Source: Rikenellaceae bacterium (GTDB taxonomy: Bacteria; Bacteroidota; Bacteroidia; Bacteroidales; Rikenellaceae). From it: a DNA stretch of 64,000 nt. Each line of letters starts with the position of its first letter. The first letter of the stretch is position 1. The stretch lies in the NCBI GenBank assembly GCA_015059925.1, contig SUZL01000008.1, positions 1-64,000 on the forward strand, given 5' to 3'. The notes under the pieces were generated by a model. That model searched no databases. It was not told the origin of the DNA and was given only the letters and a program-made list of their open reading frames with translations. Made by a program: the position numbers and the translations under genes. Below, in pieces: positions 7,221-15,755 of this stretch.

Positions 7221-7268
7221 ACTATCAATAGTGATAGTTGATGCGCATCGTAAATAAATTTACTTTTG
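7221..7268 (+). promoter_or_regulatory. TonB receptor promoter with an overlapping inverted repeat
   Basis: TTG at 7238-7240, a 20-base spacer and TACTTTTG at 7261-7268 fit the consensus. The inverted repeat ACTATCA (7221-7227) / TGATAGT (7232-7238) overlaps the -33 box and lies between the divergent promoters, as an operator would. Confidence 0.6.
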
Positions 7269-7294
7269 CACCCGAAATTAATCCGTAAACAACT

Positions 7295-9616
7295 ATGCGA
7301 AAACTGTTTTCAACCATATTTGCCGTGGTCGCCGTGGCCGCTATTCCCTCTTTTGCTCTGGCCGACGAGCGCCCCGCGCAGCAGAGTCCCGATAGTGTAT
7401 CACTCGTTGGCAGCATCGACGATGTTACGATCATCGCCCGCCAGCCCAAGCAGCACTTCGGTCTAAGGCAGCAGCCCATCTCGTCGAGCGTTTTGGGCGA
7501 GGAGCAGCTGCAGCGCGAGAGAGTATTCTCGCTGAAGGATCTCTCGGCCGTAATGCCCAACTTCTATCAGCCCGACTACGGCTCGAAGATGACCTCGTCG
7601 ATCTACGTTCGCGGCTTCGGTGCGCGTATCGACCAGCCCGTCATCGGCCTTACCGTCGATGGCGTGCCATACCTTAATAAAAATAATTACGACTTCGATA
7701 TGTTGGACGTCGTTCGCGCCGAGCTTCTGCGCGGCCCGCAGAGTACGCTCTATGGCCGTAACACGATGGGCGGACAGATGAATCTCTACACCCTCTCGCC
7801 GATGAATTATCGCGGCTTGCGTGGCTCGGTGGAGTATGGCTCGGGCAATACGCTGCGTGCCAAGGCGTCGTACTACGGCCGCTCCAAGAGCGGTAAGTTC
7901 GGCTACTCGGTGGGTGGCTACTACAACCGCACCGACGGATTCTTCGACAACGCCTTTGATGGTAGCGATGTCGATTGGGGCCAGAGCAGCGGTGCTCGTC
8001 TGCGTCTTGTGGGCGATCTGGGCCGAGGCTGGGAGATCGACAACTCGGCTTCGTTCGGCTATAACGACGAGGGCGGCTACGCCTACGCGCTCTACGATGC
8101 GGCGACGGATCGCGTGAATGATGTAAATTACAACTCGCCCAGCGGATATATGCGCTACTCGTTCAGCGACGGACTGATGCTCACGCACGTTGGCGATGAG
8201 TATAAGTTCAGCTCTACGACCAGCTACCAGTTTATGCACGATAAGATGCGTATGGATAACGACCTCACGCCCGCCTCGCTCTTCACACTCGAGCAGGAGC
8301 AGCACGAGCACGCCTTCACCGAGGATATCGTACTGCGCACGGTGGACGAGTCGCGCCGCTGGAAGTGGCTCACGGGAGCTTACGGCTTCTACAAGAAGGT
8401 CAATATGGGTGCGCCCGTAACCATCCTGCAGGACGGCATCAACAACCTGATTCTGGGCAATATGCCCGATATGCTCAAGTCGCTGTTGGAGTTCGACCGC
8501 GATCACCTGCTTGTCGATAGCAACTTCGATCTGCAGACCTACGGCCTTGCCCTCTACCACGAGTCTTCGCTCTCGGCGGGCGATAGATGGCGCTTTACCG
8601 CAGGCCTTCGACTCGACTACGAGGCCTCGACGATGGACTACGACAACTACTCTTCGATCGGCTACAAGATGGGCTCAATGCGCCCGGGTATGCCGCCGAT
8701 GATCCCCGACTTCCGTCAGGTCGAGGTTCCCTTCAAGGGCCGCGAGGAGATGGATTATCTGGAGCTTCTGCCCAAGTTTGCCATCAACTTCTCAACCGGC
8801 GCGGGCGATTTGTACGCCACCGTTACGCGCGGATATAAGGCGGGAGGTTTCAATACGCAGATCTTCTCCGACATCCTTCAGGAGAAGGTTAAGGGAGCGC
8901 TTATGGCCGATGCAATGTCGGCAATGGGCCGTCCCTCGGCACCCGCTGAAGGAGGCGATGCGTCGATTACGACCTACGACCCCGAGTATAGCTGGAATTA
9001 CGAGGTGGGTGGCCACCTTGAGTTTGCCGAGAAGCGCCTCCGCTGGGACTTCGCAGCCTTCTGGATCGAGTGCCGCGACCAGCAGCTGACGGTCTTCCCC
9101 GATGGCCTTACGACGGGCCGTATGATGTCCAATGCAGGTAAGTCGCGTAGCCGCGGCTTCGAGACTACGCTCGAGTGGCGTCGCCGCGATGCCCACCGAG
9201 GATTGTCTGTTGTAGGTAATTACGGCTACACACACGCCAAGTTCGTCGAGTTCAACGACGGCGTGAACGATTATGCCGACAACTACCTCCCCTATGCACC
9301 CCAGCACACCGCATCGCTCTCGGCATCATATCGTTTCGATGTTGGCGGAGGCTTCTTGCGCCATATCGATCTGGATGCCTCTTGGCAGGGCGCGGGCAAG
9401 ATCTATTGGAACGAGGCGAACACCCTTGAGCAGGATTTCTACTCGCAGCTCTCGGCTTCGGTAACGCTCCACGCGCGCAACGTCTCGCTCTCGCTCTGGG
9501 GCCGCAACCTCACCGACACCGACTTTTACACCTTCTACTTCAAGTCGATGACCAACAACTTCTACAACCACGGCAAACCCTGCCGTATCGGTGCAACACT
9601 CAATTTCGCATTCTAA
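7295..9616 (+). CDS. TonB-dependent outer-membrane receptor
   Basis: A 773-residue receptor. Residues 1-23 are a Sec signal peptide (MRKLFSTIFAVVAVAAIPSF). The plug domain follows from about residue 48, with SVLGEEQLQRE, SSIYVRGFGARIDQP, VDGVPYLNKNNYD and LRGPQSTLYGRNTMGG, the classical plug signature. The rest is a 22-strand barrel ending in a terminal aromatic (CRIGATLNFAF). It takes up a specific ligand across the outer membrane using TonB energy. There is no N-terminal carboxypeptidase-like domain and no SusD partner, so it is not of the SusC type; iron complexes, vitamins or small glycans are all possible. It is divergently transcribed from an oxidoreductase with a possible shared operator, which hints at co-regulation with that pathway. 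Confidence 0.85.
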   Translation: MRKLFSTIFAVVAVAAIPSFALADERPAQQSPDSVSLVGSIDDVTIIARQPKQHFGLRQQPISSSVLGEEQLQRERVFSLKDLSAVMPNFYQPDYGSKMTSSIYVRGFGARIDQPVIGLTVDGVPYLNKNNYDFDMLDVVRAELLRGPQSTLYGRNTMGGQMNLYTLSPMNYRGLRGSVEYGSGNTLRAKASYYGRSKSGKFGYSVGGYYNRTDGFFDNAFDGSDVDWGQSSGARLRLVGDLGRGWEIDNSASFGYNDEGGYAYALYDAATDRVNDVNYNSPSGYMRYSFSDGLMLTHVGDEYKFSSTTSYQFMHDKMRMDNDLTPASLFTLEQEQHEHAFTEDIVLRTVDESRRWKWLTGAYGFYKKVNMGAPVTILQDGINNLILGNMPDMLKSLLEFDRDHLLVDSNFDLQTYGLALYHESSLSAGDRWRFTAGLRLDYEASTMDYDNYSSIGYKMGSMRPGMPPMIPDFRQVEVPFKGREEMDYLELLPKFAINFSTGAGDLYATVTRGYKAGGFNTQIFSDILQEKVKGALMADAMSAMGRPSAPAEGGDASITTYDPEYSWNYEVGGHLEFAEKRLRWDFAAFWIECRDQQLTVFPDGLTTGRMMSNAGKSRSRGFETTLEWRRRDAHRGLSVVGNYGYTHAKFVEFNDGVNDYADNYLPYAPQHTASLSASYRFDVGGGFLRHIDLDASWQGAGKIYWNEANTLEQDFYSQLSASVTLHARNVSLSLWGRNLTDTDFYTFYFKSMTNNFYNHGKPCRIGATLNFAF

Positions 9617-9633
9617 TAATATAAATAGGTATA

Positions 9634-9668
9634 AAAAAAGTCTGCCCCGCAAGGAGCAGACTTTTTTG
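9634..9668 (+). terminator. Terminator of the TonB receptor gene
   Basis: Stem AAAAAAGTCTGC / GCAGACTTTTTT around a loop of about ten bases, with T residues at the end. Confidence 0.75.
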
Positions 9669-9750
9669 TTATGTCATTGCGATGAGTAGACTTTTTTGTT
9701 GTGTCATTGTGATGAGCAGACATTTTTGTTGTGTCATTGCGAGGAGCGTA
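9662..9750. repeat. Three tandem copies of a ~30-bp repeat
   Basis: The unit TTTTTTGTTGTGTCATTG plus CGATGAGCAGAC occurs three times with small changes. The first begins inside the terminator above and the third merges into the palindromic element at 9733-9842. Confidence 0.6.
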
Positions 9751-9842
9751 GCGACGTGGCAATCTCGACGGCCATATTGCCCATTCACAAAGGAAGATTA
9801 CCACGTCCGTATTTCTTTCACGAAATACTCCCTCGCAATGAC
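9733..9842. repeat. 110-bp palindromic interspersed element (GTCATTGCGAGG type)
   Basis: Perfect 12-bp terminal inverted repeats GTCATTGCGAGG (9733-9744) and CCTCGCAATGAC (9831-9842). A second nested pair, GACGTGGCAATCT and AGATTACCACGTC, has one mismatch. The core GAGGAGCGTAGCGACGTGGC is a sequence seen in dispersed repeats of many bacteria and gives spurious protein predictions. Confidence 0.7.
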
Positions 9843-9847
9843 GCATA

Positions 9848-9884
9848 AAAAAAAAGGGCCACCCCGTAGGGCAGCCCTTCGTTA
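9848..9884 (-). terminator. Terminator of the PF06439 gene
   Basis: Read on the minus strand: AAGGGC-TG-CCC, loop TACG, GGG-TG-GCCCTT, then a run of nine T residues. Confidence 0.75.
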
Positions 9885-9902
9885 TTTAGTTCGATAGCCG
9901 AA

Positions 9903-10682
9903 TTAGTCGAGAATCGTAACCTTGATGTTGCGGAACCATACATCGTCACCGTGATCCTGGAAGCCGATGTAACCCTCGTGGTTCTCGCCACCGCAGTTGT
10001 TCAAAAGCTCGAACGCAACGGGCCACTTCTCCTGAGAGAACTTCGATGCCTGGAGCATCTCAGTCCACTGGGGAGTCCACAAGTGGTACTCTACAACGGG
10101 CTCGTCGTTCTGGTAGTGAACAACAGTACCCTTGTAAACCATAATCTTAACCTTGTTCCACTCGCCTGCGGGCTTAGCGTTCTGGGGCTTAGCGGGGATC
10201 ATATCGTAGAGTGAGGTTGACATACGGTTGCCATCCTTACCCAAACGAGCATCGGGGTGATTCTCGTTATCCAACACCTGGCACTCGGGAGCCGAGATGT
10301 AGATAGGCTCATACTCGCCCTTGTCGTTCTTTACCTCCTGAGCCAGGTAGAAGATACCAGAGTTACCACCCTTAGAAACCTTCCACTCGAGCTCCAACTC
10401 GAAGTTCTTAAACTTCTGTGCAGCGAAGATCAAGTCGCCACCGTCGCCAGTCTGTGCCTCGCCACCGCCTGAGCCGTTGAACTTGATGCAACCATCCTCG
10501 ATGGTCCAACGAGCGGGAACGTGATCCTTACCATAACCTCTCCATCCGTCGAAGCTTGTACCGTCGAACAATACAACAACGTTCTCGTTCTCCTCAGCGG
10601 GAGCCTCAGCCTTCTTGGCACCGTTGCCACCGCAGCTTGCAAGCATAGATACCATAGCGGCCATCATCAATACTTTTTTCAT
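9903..10682 (-). CDS. PF06439 (DUF1080) lipoprotein, 3-keto-glycoside hydrolase family
   Basis: A 259-residue lipoprotein with signal MKKVLMMAAMVSMLASCGG (lipidated Cys17). The body is the PF06439 beta-jelly-roll domain: VVLFDGTSFDGWRGYGKDHV near the start, then DLIFAAQKFKNFELELEWKV and GNSGIFYLAQEV, ending in HGDDVWFRNIKVTILD. The family is named for 3-keto-disaccharide hydrolases, which split glycosides already oxidised at C3. It lies 30 bases downstream of oxidoreductase copy 2 on the same strand and is probably co-transcribed. Together they make a two-step oxidise-then-cleave route in the periplasm; the substrate is not evident. Length is typical. Confidence 0.85.
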   Translation of the reverse strand: MKKVLMMAAMVSMLASCGGNGAKKAEAPAEENENVVVLFDGTSFDGWRGYGKDHVPARWTIEDGCIKFNGSGGGEAQTGDGGDLIFAAQKFKNFELELEWKVSKGGNSGIFYLAQEVKNDKGEYEPIYISAPECQVLDNENHPDARLGKDGNRMSTSLYDMIPAKPQNAKPAGEWNKVKIMVYKGTVVHYQNDEPVVEYHLWTPQWTEMLQASKFSQEKWPVAFELLNNCGGENHEGYIGFQDHGDDVWFRNIKVTILD

Positions 10683-10712
10683 TGTCTGTTAAATTTATAA
10701 GTTATTTACTAA

Positions 10713-12188
10713 TTATCTGGGCATATTGGGCAACGACCAGCCATCACGATAGTTGTGCTTGATCATCTCCGCAACGAACTCGCGTGCGTTGATCGGATCG
10801 GTGTACTTCGTGGTGAATGTGGGATGACCGTTGGTTACCGAGAAGCTGTCCTCGGTGATGATACGGATCGTCTCGTTGTCCTTGATGTTGGTGAACTGCA
10901 TATTCTCGCCGTCCCACTCCAGAGTCTTGTGCAAGCTCTGCATACGAACAGCCAATACACCCATCACTACCATCTCGTTGAAGGGACCTGCCTCCGAGAA
11001 GTCAGAGTTGGTCTTCACGCGTGAAGCCTTGTTCTCCTTACAAGCGCGAACCCAATCCATCTCGTGTGAGAGCTCGACGTGGCGCGCACGCTTGGGTGAG
11101 TTGGGCTTACGACCTGATACGAGGTAGGGCTCAGCACCGTAGCAACCGCAGATGAGGATATCCTTCGTACCGTAGAAGATAGCGCCACCACCCTGTACGT
11201 TGAGGTTCTTGCCGGGCTCCAATCCCTCCGGACGAGGAGGTACCAGACCGCCATCATACCAAGTAATTGTTACCTCGGGCAACTTCACATTGTGGATGCT
11301 GCCGCGCTCGGGGTAAACGAGCTTAACCATCTGAGCCTGAGGAGCGCAGTCGGTCAAAAGGGTAGTCGATGAACCCTCAACCTTCGTGGGATAGCCCAAG
11401 TTCAGGGCCTTGAATACGGGGTGGAGGATGTGGCAAGCCATATCACCCAATGCACCTGTACCGAAGTCCCACCAGCCACGCCAGTTCCAAGGCTGATAGA
11501 TCTCGTTGTAAGGACGATACTTAGCAGGACCGAGGAAGAGATCCCAGTTCAGTGTCTCGGGGATCTTGTGAGTCTCGGTGGGAACCATCAAGCCCTGAGG
11601 CCAGATAGGACGGTCGGTGAAGGCATCCACGCGGGTAACCTCGCCGATCTCGCCGTTCCAGATCCAGTTACATACGGTCTCAACGCCTACGCCCGATGAT
11701 CCTTGGTTACCCATCTGAGTAGCCACGCCGGTCTTAGCTGCGAGCTTGGTCAAAAGACGAGACTCGTAAACTGAGTGAGCAAGGGGCTTCTGGCAGTAGA
11801 TGTGCTTGCCGAGCTCCATTGCGTGAGCCGATACGAGTGCGTGCGTATGGTCGGGAGTTGCGCAGATCACTGCATCGATCTGGTCAGCAGCCTTATCATA
11901 CATCTCGCGCCAGTCCCAGAAGCGCTGAGCCTTGGGGAACTCCTCGAAAACAGCCTTTGCGTAATTCCAGTCGGTATCACACAAAGCCACGATGTTCTCC
12001 GAGTTCTTCACGCCATTGATGTTTGAGTGGCCCATACCACCAATACCTACGGCTGCGATATTCAACTTGTCAGACGGCGCCTTGTGACCAAAGGCTGCTC
12101 CCATTACGTTGTTAGGCACAACGGTCATTGCTGCCAGACCTGCACCTGAGGCCTTCAAAAAGTCAGCTCTTGAGATTTTCTTTGACAT
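10713..12188 (-). CDS. Gfo/Idh/MocA family oxidoreductase, exported type (copy 2)
   Basis: A 491-residue paralogue of the protein at 5646-7118, identical over most of the first 45 residues, including the SRADFLKASGAGLAAMTVVP signal in which the second Tat arginine is alanine. The Rossmann motif is AAVGIGGMGHSNINGV, and the catalytic segment is CATPDHTHALV followed by QKPLAHSVYES. Copy 1 has EKP here; copy 2 has QKP, a change next to the conserved lysine. The substrate-domain segments KYRPYN, WNWRGWWDFGTGALGDMACH and AGPFNEMVVMGVLAVR are shared. Expected role: oxidation of a glycoside hydroxyl with tightly held NAD(H), feeding the PF06439 protein encoded directly downstream. A minus-strand -7 box TAGTTTTG lies at plus 12239-12246. 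Confidence 0.85.
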   Translation of the reverse strand: MSKKISRADFLKASGAGLAAMTVVPNNVMGAAFGHKAPSDKLNIAAVGIGGMGHSNINGVKNSENIVALCDTDWNYAKAVFEEFPKAQRFWDWREMYDKAADQIDAVICATPDHTHALVSAHAMELGKHIYCQKPLAHSVYESRLLTKLAAKTGVATQMGNQGSSGVGVETVCNWIWNGEIGEVTRVDAFTDRPIWPQGLMVPTETHKIPETLNWDLFLGPAKYRPYNEIYQPWNWRGWWDFGTGALGDMACHILHPVFKALNLGYPTKVEGSSTTLLTDCAPQAQMVKLVYPERGSIHNVKLPEVTITWYDGGLVPPRPEGLEPGKNLNVQGGGAIFYGTKDILICGCYGAEPYLVSGRKPNSPKRARHVELSHEMDWVRACKENKASRVKTNSDFSEAGPFNEMVVMGVLAVRMQSLHKTLEWDGENMQFTNIKDNETIRIITEDSFSVTNGHPTFTTKYTDPINAREFVAEMIKHNYRDGWSLPNMPR

Positions 12189-12238
12189 TGTTGTAATTTT
12201 TTAGGTTAATAAATATGTTAATTATAAAAGTTATGTTC

Positions 12239-12246
12239 CAAAACTA
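12239..12246 (-). promoter_or_regulatory. -7 box (TAGTTTTG) of oxidoreductase copy 2
   Basis: Matches TAnnTTTG 50 bases before the ATG. No clear -33 box. It would allow copy 2 and the PF06439 gene to be transcribed apart from the genes further upstream. Confidence 0.45.
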
Positions 12247-12284
12247 ATTTTTATTGCTTCAGCCCTCTATTCTCGGCCCTCGGC

Positions 12285-14402
12285 CTACTTGACGATTACC
12301 CTGACTCTATCGATGTTAGGAATCTGTACATACGACGCGGTTTGGGCTCTGCCTCGTCGCTCGGCATATACTTTTACCGTGGGGAAATATACCCCTGCGC
12401 GGTCGTAGCTGATTGAAGTCTCAAACGTAACGCGTGCCCCATCGGCGCTGTATGTCGCCTGCGATAGATCCACTGGTAGCGTGTATTGCTTGCTGTCATC
12501 TATGCACCAGTCGGCTTTGACCACCTTGCCCGTATCCTCGGGAACCTCTACCTCTACACGAATTGTTACCTCCTCTGCGACCTTAACCCTCGCGCTCCGC
12601 TCCCCGTTGATGGTTGCGTGTGGCACGGGCTGTATTCCACCGCGATCGCCACCGTCGGAGGTGAGTATCACCTGACCATCCTTTATCTCATAAGAGGATG
12701 TCGGCGAAGGCTCAATGCCTCGCTCCACCCAGTCGCTCACGTCGAGCAGGGCCTGATAGAGCGTCGAGTAATAATCGACTACCTGCGTCGGATCGTCCTC
12801 CTCGCCGTGCGTGCAGCGGTCGGTGTACCATAGACGGAAATTGTCGTCAGCGGCATCACCCAAATGTTCCTTCACTCGGTTACGGTACCAGTCTCCTTGC
12901 CAAGCAAAAGCCTCGCGATCCCACACCGAGCAGCAGAGAATCATCTTGCCGTTGAACTTACCCGTCGGAAGACAACCTCCTGCGCCTCTTGTGAATATCG
13001 GGCCTAACAGCATCGGGCGTTGCGGATAAATTGGTTCTCCATCCTCTCCTCGGAACTGATTCCATACATAGAAATCCTCTGTGGGCATTTGATGACGGTA
13101 GAATGTCTCCACCGCGAGCCAGTCGCTATTATCTACCTGCACCTTGTCGCCGACGCTCAGCTTTGATAACAACTGCTGGTCATTGACCGATGCGAATGTT
13201 ACATATCTGCCCTTTGCCCCAGTTATCTGCAGCTGTGAGCCCTTGCCTTTACCGCTGAGCAAAATCAACTCGCCGCCCAGCGTTACCATATCTACCTCGC
13301 AGTCTATTTCGCAAGCAATAGGCTTCTCCTTAATATCGGTGCCCATACTTGCCCACGCGCGATCTGCTGTACCTCGTTCCTCCTCCGAAATCGGAGCAAC
13401 CAATCCGAGTTGCTCAGCCTCTCGCTGACCTATGATGCGTGTTACAACGGCCTTCTGCTGTATATGGTCTCGTTGCAGGGATGCGGGATTGGCATAACCC
13501 AAATATCCGGGCTTGTTCCAGAAGTCATCCTTGAAGTATGCTGAGTCCATCGACACGATGCTACGATAGAGTACCATAAAACCGTGAGCATCCATATTTT
13601 TCCATCCATACCACGCACGAATGGGGAATCCCATACGCGTTACCTCTTGTAGCACCTCTCTCTGCTCGGCGTTCAGCGTAGCGTAAGGATCTCCGCTGCC
13701 GCCGGGCTCCAATGCATCCACAATGTCGCCCATCTTGTCGCGTAGCACGCGCAGAGCATACATACGGGCGGCAAACACATTGGGAATGGCGTGCGGCGAA
13801 CCTAATACATACGGCACCGCTCCGTCCCACACCCCCTCGGTGGATTCCATTCCACCTACCGTGCGATAAGCGCCACCACTGCCTCCGTAGCAATAGCCGT
13901 AGGGACGCTCGCAATCGTAGATCAGTTGTGCTATGTGGCGCGAAAACTCCGCACAAGCAGCATTGGCTCGGTAGGCGCCAATCGAGGCATCTCTACGACC
14001 TGAGGGATCGTTGAAATCCAATGTTCCGCCCTCGTTTGTCTCCACGAAGTAGGCTCCGTTCGCAATGGCGTGTACGATGGGGTTGTACTCCGCGGGGTAA
14101 GCCTGAGCCGACGTCTCGCTGTCGGGGAAAGGCGTGATATACTGGAAGAAACGATTGGTATAATCTCTTTTCTTCAGTGGATAGTAGAACGAAAATCGGG
14201 TGCCATCATCAAAACCGCCGTGAATATAACGGCACTTGATGGGCTCCATAATTACACTATCAATATCCACAAACGGATTCTTGAACTGCACATCTTGGCA
14301 GGCAAAGTCGAATTGCTCCCCCGTCAAGTTCTTGTTGTCCGCGCACGCTGTAAGAATACAGATGCACAAGACGTAAATCATATGCAGTGCCTTTATCCTC
14401 AT
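12285..14402 (-). CDS. Lipoprotein with an alpha/beta-hydrolase-like nucleophile elbow, substrate unknown
   Basis: A 705-residue lipoprotein. The start at 14402 is preferred over the upstream ATG at 14441 because it gives a lipoprotein signal (MRIKALHMIYVLCICILTAC) and follows an A-rich leader. The segment GYCYGGSGGAYRTVGGMEST near residue 175 has the G-x-S-x-G form of a serine-hydrolase nucleophile elbow, and D/H residues that could complete a triad occur later (WYTDRCTHGEED). A C-terminal beta-rich part (about 590-705) resembles a CARDB/Ig-like domain. By layout it could be a tannase- or feruloyl-esterase-like enzyme, but I cannot assign a family. It is downstream of the TIM-barrel gene with 45 bases between. 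Confidence 0.55.
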   Translation of the reverse strand: MRIKALHMIYVLCICILTACADNKNLTGEQFDFACQDVQFKNPFVDIDSVIMEPIKCRYIHGGFDDGTRFSFYYPLKKRDYTNRFFQYITPFPDSETSAQAYPAEYNPIVHAIANGAYFVETNEGGTLDFNDPSGRRDASIGAYRANAACAEFSRHIAQLIYDCERPYGYCYGGSGGAYRTVGGMESTEGVWDGAVPYVLGSPHAIPNVFAARMYALRVLRDKMGDIVDALEPGGSGDPYATLNAEQREVLQEVTRMGFPIRAWYGWKNMDAHGFMVLYRSIVSMDSAYFKDDFWNKPGYLGYANPASLQRDHIQQKAVVTRIIGQREAEQLGLVAPISEEERGTADRAWASMGTDIKEKPIACEIDCEVDMVTLGGELILLSGKGKGSQLQITGAKGRYVTFASVNDQQLLSKLSVGDKVQVDNSDWLAVETFYRHQMPTEDFYVWNQFRGEDGEPIYPQRPMLLGPIFTRGAGGCLPTGKFNGKMILCCSVWDREAFAWQGDWYRNRVKEHLGDAADDNFRLWYTDRCTHGEEDDPTQVVDYYSTLYQALLDVSDWVERGIEPSPTSSYEIKDGQVILTSDGGDRGGIQPVPHATINGERSARVKVAEEVTIRVEVEVPEDTGKVVKADWCIDDSKQYTLPVDLSQATYSADGARVTFETSISYDRAGVYFPTVKVYAERRGRAQTASYVQIPNIDRVRVIVK

Positions 14403-14447
14403 TGTTTTTCCAATATGACCACTATCGCGGGTGGCCCACATTCTTGT

Positions 14448-15728
14448 TTAGTATCGTACCGAGGGCAGCGCCAGCACGTTGTAAAGGCTTCGCTCGGCAC
14501 ATTTCATCGGCGGGAACGAGAAGCAACGTACCTCGATGAAGATATCCTTCACGCCCGTCTCTATACCTTTTTTTATAATGCTATCGAAATCTATGCGTCC
14601 GCTCTCGCAGGTGTTACGCTCGTCGTGCAGATGCAGGAGTATTATTCGCTTGCCGTACTTTTTCAGCAGCTCCATCACATCGACTCCCGCCTCGAGTGCC
14701 TCCCAAGTGTCAATCTGGAAGAATACCTTATCCTCGTCGCATCGCTCGGCAATGATCTCGAAGATCGATTTTTCGCTATTCTCCTGCGTCTTGGCCTCCG
14801 CACCCTGCGTGTTGCCAACTTTCTGCACCTCCTGCACCTCGGCCTCCGCTCCCGCTTGGGCCTGTCCACTCGAGGGTTGCAGGCTCTTGCGCTTTCTGAA
14901 GGCTGCGGCGTCGGGGTGGTAGCAGAATTGCATCTTCCTATCGGCTGTCCAGCGACCTATGTTGTTGAAGTATTCGGCATAGGTTTCGATATCCTCGTCG
15001 GTGGGGTAGTCGGCTATGCGCGAAGAGGTTATGTATTGGCATCCGAGTCGTGAGTGAGTGTCGAGCGCCTTGCTCCACCACTGATAGTTGGGATCGTTTT
15101 CATCATTCATAACGACCTTCTCCGCGCCCTCGACGACCTCTTCCGTTACTGCTCCTGCGCCTTCTTCCTTTACTGCACCTACGGCCTCACTTTTTACAAC
15201 TCCATCAGCCACTTCATTTACAGTATTCGTGGCCCCTTCCTTTACAACCCCCTCGGCCCCATTGTCTGCACCCGTGATTTCCTTATCTACTCCTTCTGCC
15301 CCCTTACCTGCACTCGTGCCCCCTTTGTCTGGCCCCTTGGTTGGCCCCTTGGTTGGCCTCTTGGTTGGCCTCTTGTCTGGCCCCTCGTAGAGGTGGTTGA
15401 GGTGGGCGGCGGTTATTCGGAGTCCGGCCTCGTCGGCTAATGCCTTGAATGCCTCGGCACTCATTCCGTGTACCTTGCCGCCGTAGTAGAGTCCTGTCTC
15501 GAGTGTGGTGTATCCCATCCGAGCTAACTCCTGCAACGTACCTTTGGGCTGGTCGTAGATGTCGGCATCGACCGTCAGCAGATGTATTCCGACATCGGTC
15601 TTGATGTTGCTCAACGCCTCATCCACCGCCTCGGTGAACGATGTTGCGGCGTGCTTGAGTCCAATTATCGACTGCGCCACCTCGATTAGCGAGGATAACC
15701 CCTGCTTGAAGAATCCGAGTCTGTCCAT
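14448..15728 (-). CDS. Sugar isomerase/epimerase-like TIM barrel with two low-complexity inserts
   Basis: A 426-residue protein of the AP-endonuclease-2-like sugar isomerase fold. Barrel segments are residues 60-114 (LQELARMGYTTLETGLYYGG), 208-280 (SRLGCQYITSSRIADYPTDE), and 321-400 with IDTWEALEAG and ILLHLHDE supplying metal-binding type residues. Residues 115-207 and 281-320 are low-complexity inserts rich in K, E, G, A, T and P; the first opens with TKRP/TKGP repeats encoded by a 12-base tandem repeat (15331-15384). Without them the length (about 295) is normal for the family. The N-terminus MDRLGFFKQGLSS looks like a worn twin-arginine motif. It lies 27 bases downstream of tatC on the same strand. 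A role in converting the oxidised sugar made nearby is a guess. Confidence 0.65.
   Translation of the reverse strand: MDRLGFFKQGLSSLIEVAQSIIGLKHAATSFTEAVDEALSNIKTDVGIHLLTVDADIYDQPKGTLQELARMGYTTLETGLYYGGKVHGMSAEAFKALADEAGLRITAAHLNHLYEGPDKRPTKRPTKGPTKGPDKGGTSAGKGAEGVDKEITGADNGAEGVVKEGATNTVNEVADGVVKSEAVGAVKEEGAGAVTEEVVEGAEKVVMNDENDPNYQWWSKALDTHSRLGCQYITSSRIADYPTDEDIETYAEYFNNIGRWTADRKMQFCYHPDAAAFRKRKSLQPSSGQAQAGAEAEVQEVQKVGNTQGAEAKTQENSEKSIFEIIAERCDEDKVFFQIDTWEALEAGVDVMELLKKYGKRIILLHLHDERNTCESGRIDFDSIIKKGIETGVKDIFIEVRCFSFPPMKCAERSLYNVLALPSVRY
15331..15384. repeat. 12-bp tandem repeat inside the TIM-barrel gene
   Basis: About four and a half copies of GGCCCCTTGGTT with small changes, encoding Pro-Thr-Lys-Gly/Arg units on the minus strand. 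It keeps the reading frame. Confidence 0.75.
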
Positions 15729-15755
15729 ATCGGGCTTTTCGTTACTGCCGGAGGA

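Noticed and set aside
7463..8560. Long leftward frame of 365 codons opposite the TonB receptor
   Set aside because: It is the antisense shadow of a gene with clear receptor motifs; its translation is rich in A, V, R and H with no domain.
9613..9897. Open frames over the palindromic repeat
   Set aside because: These translate the dispersed GTCATTGCGAGG repeat, a well-known source of false proteins.
14070..15053. Rightward frame of 327 codons opposite the lipoprotein and TIM-barrel genes
   Set aside because: It crosses the boundary of two well-supported leftward genes and shows no motif.
15088..15440. Plus-strand frames over the low-complexity insert
   Set aside because: They only translate the 12-base repeat and flanking low-complexity sequence in other frames; the minus-strand frame joins both halves of a TIM barrel.
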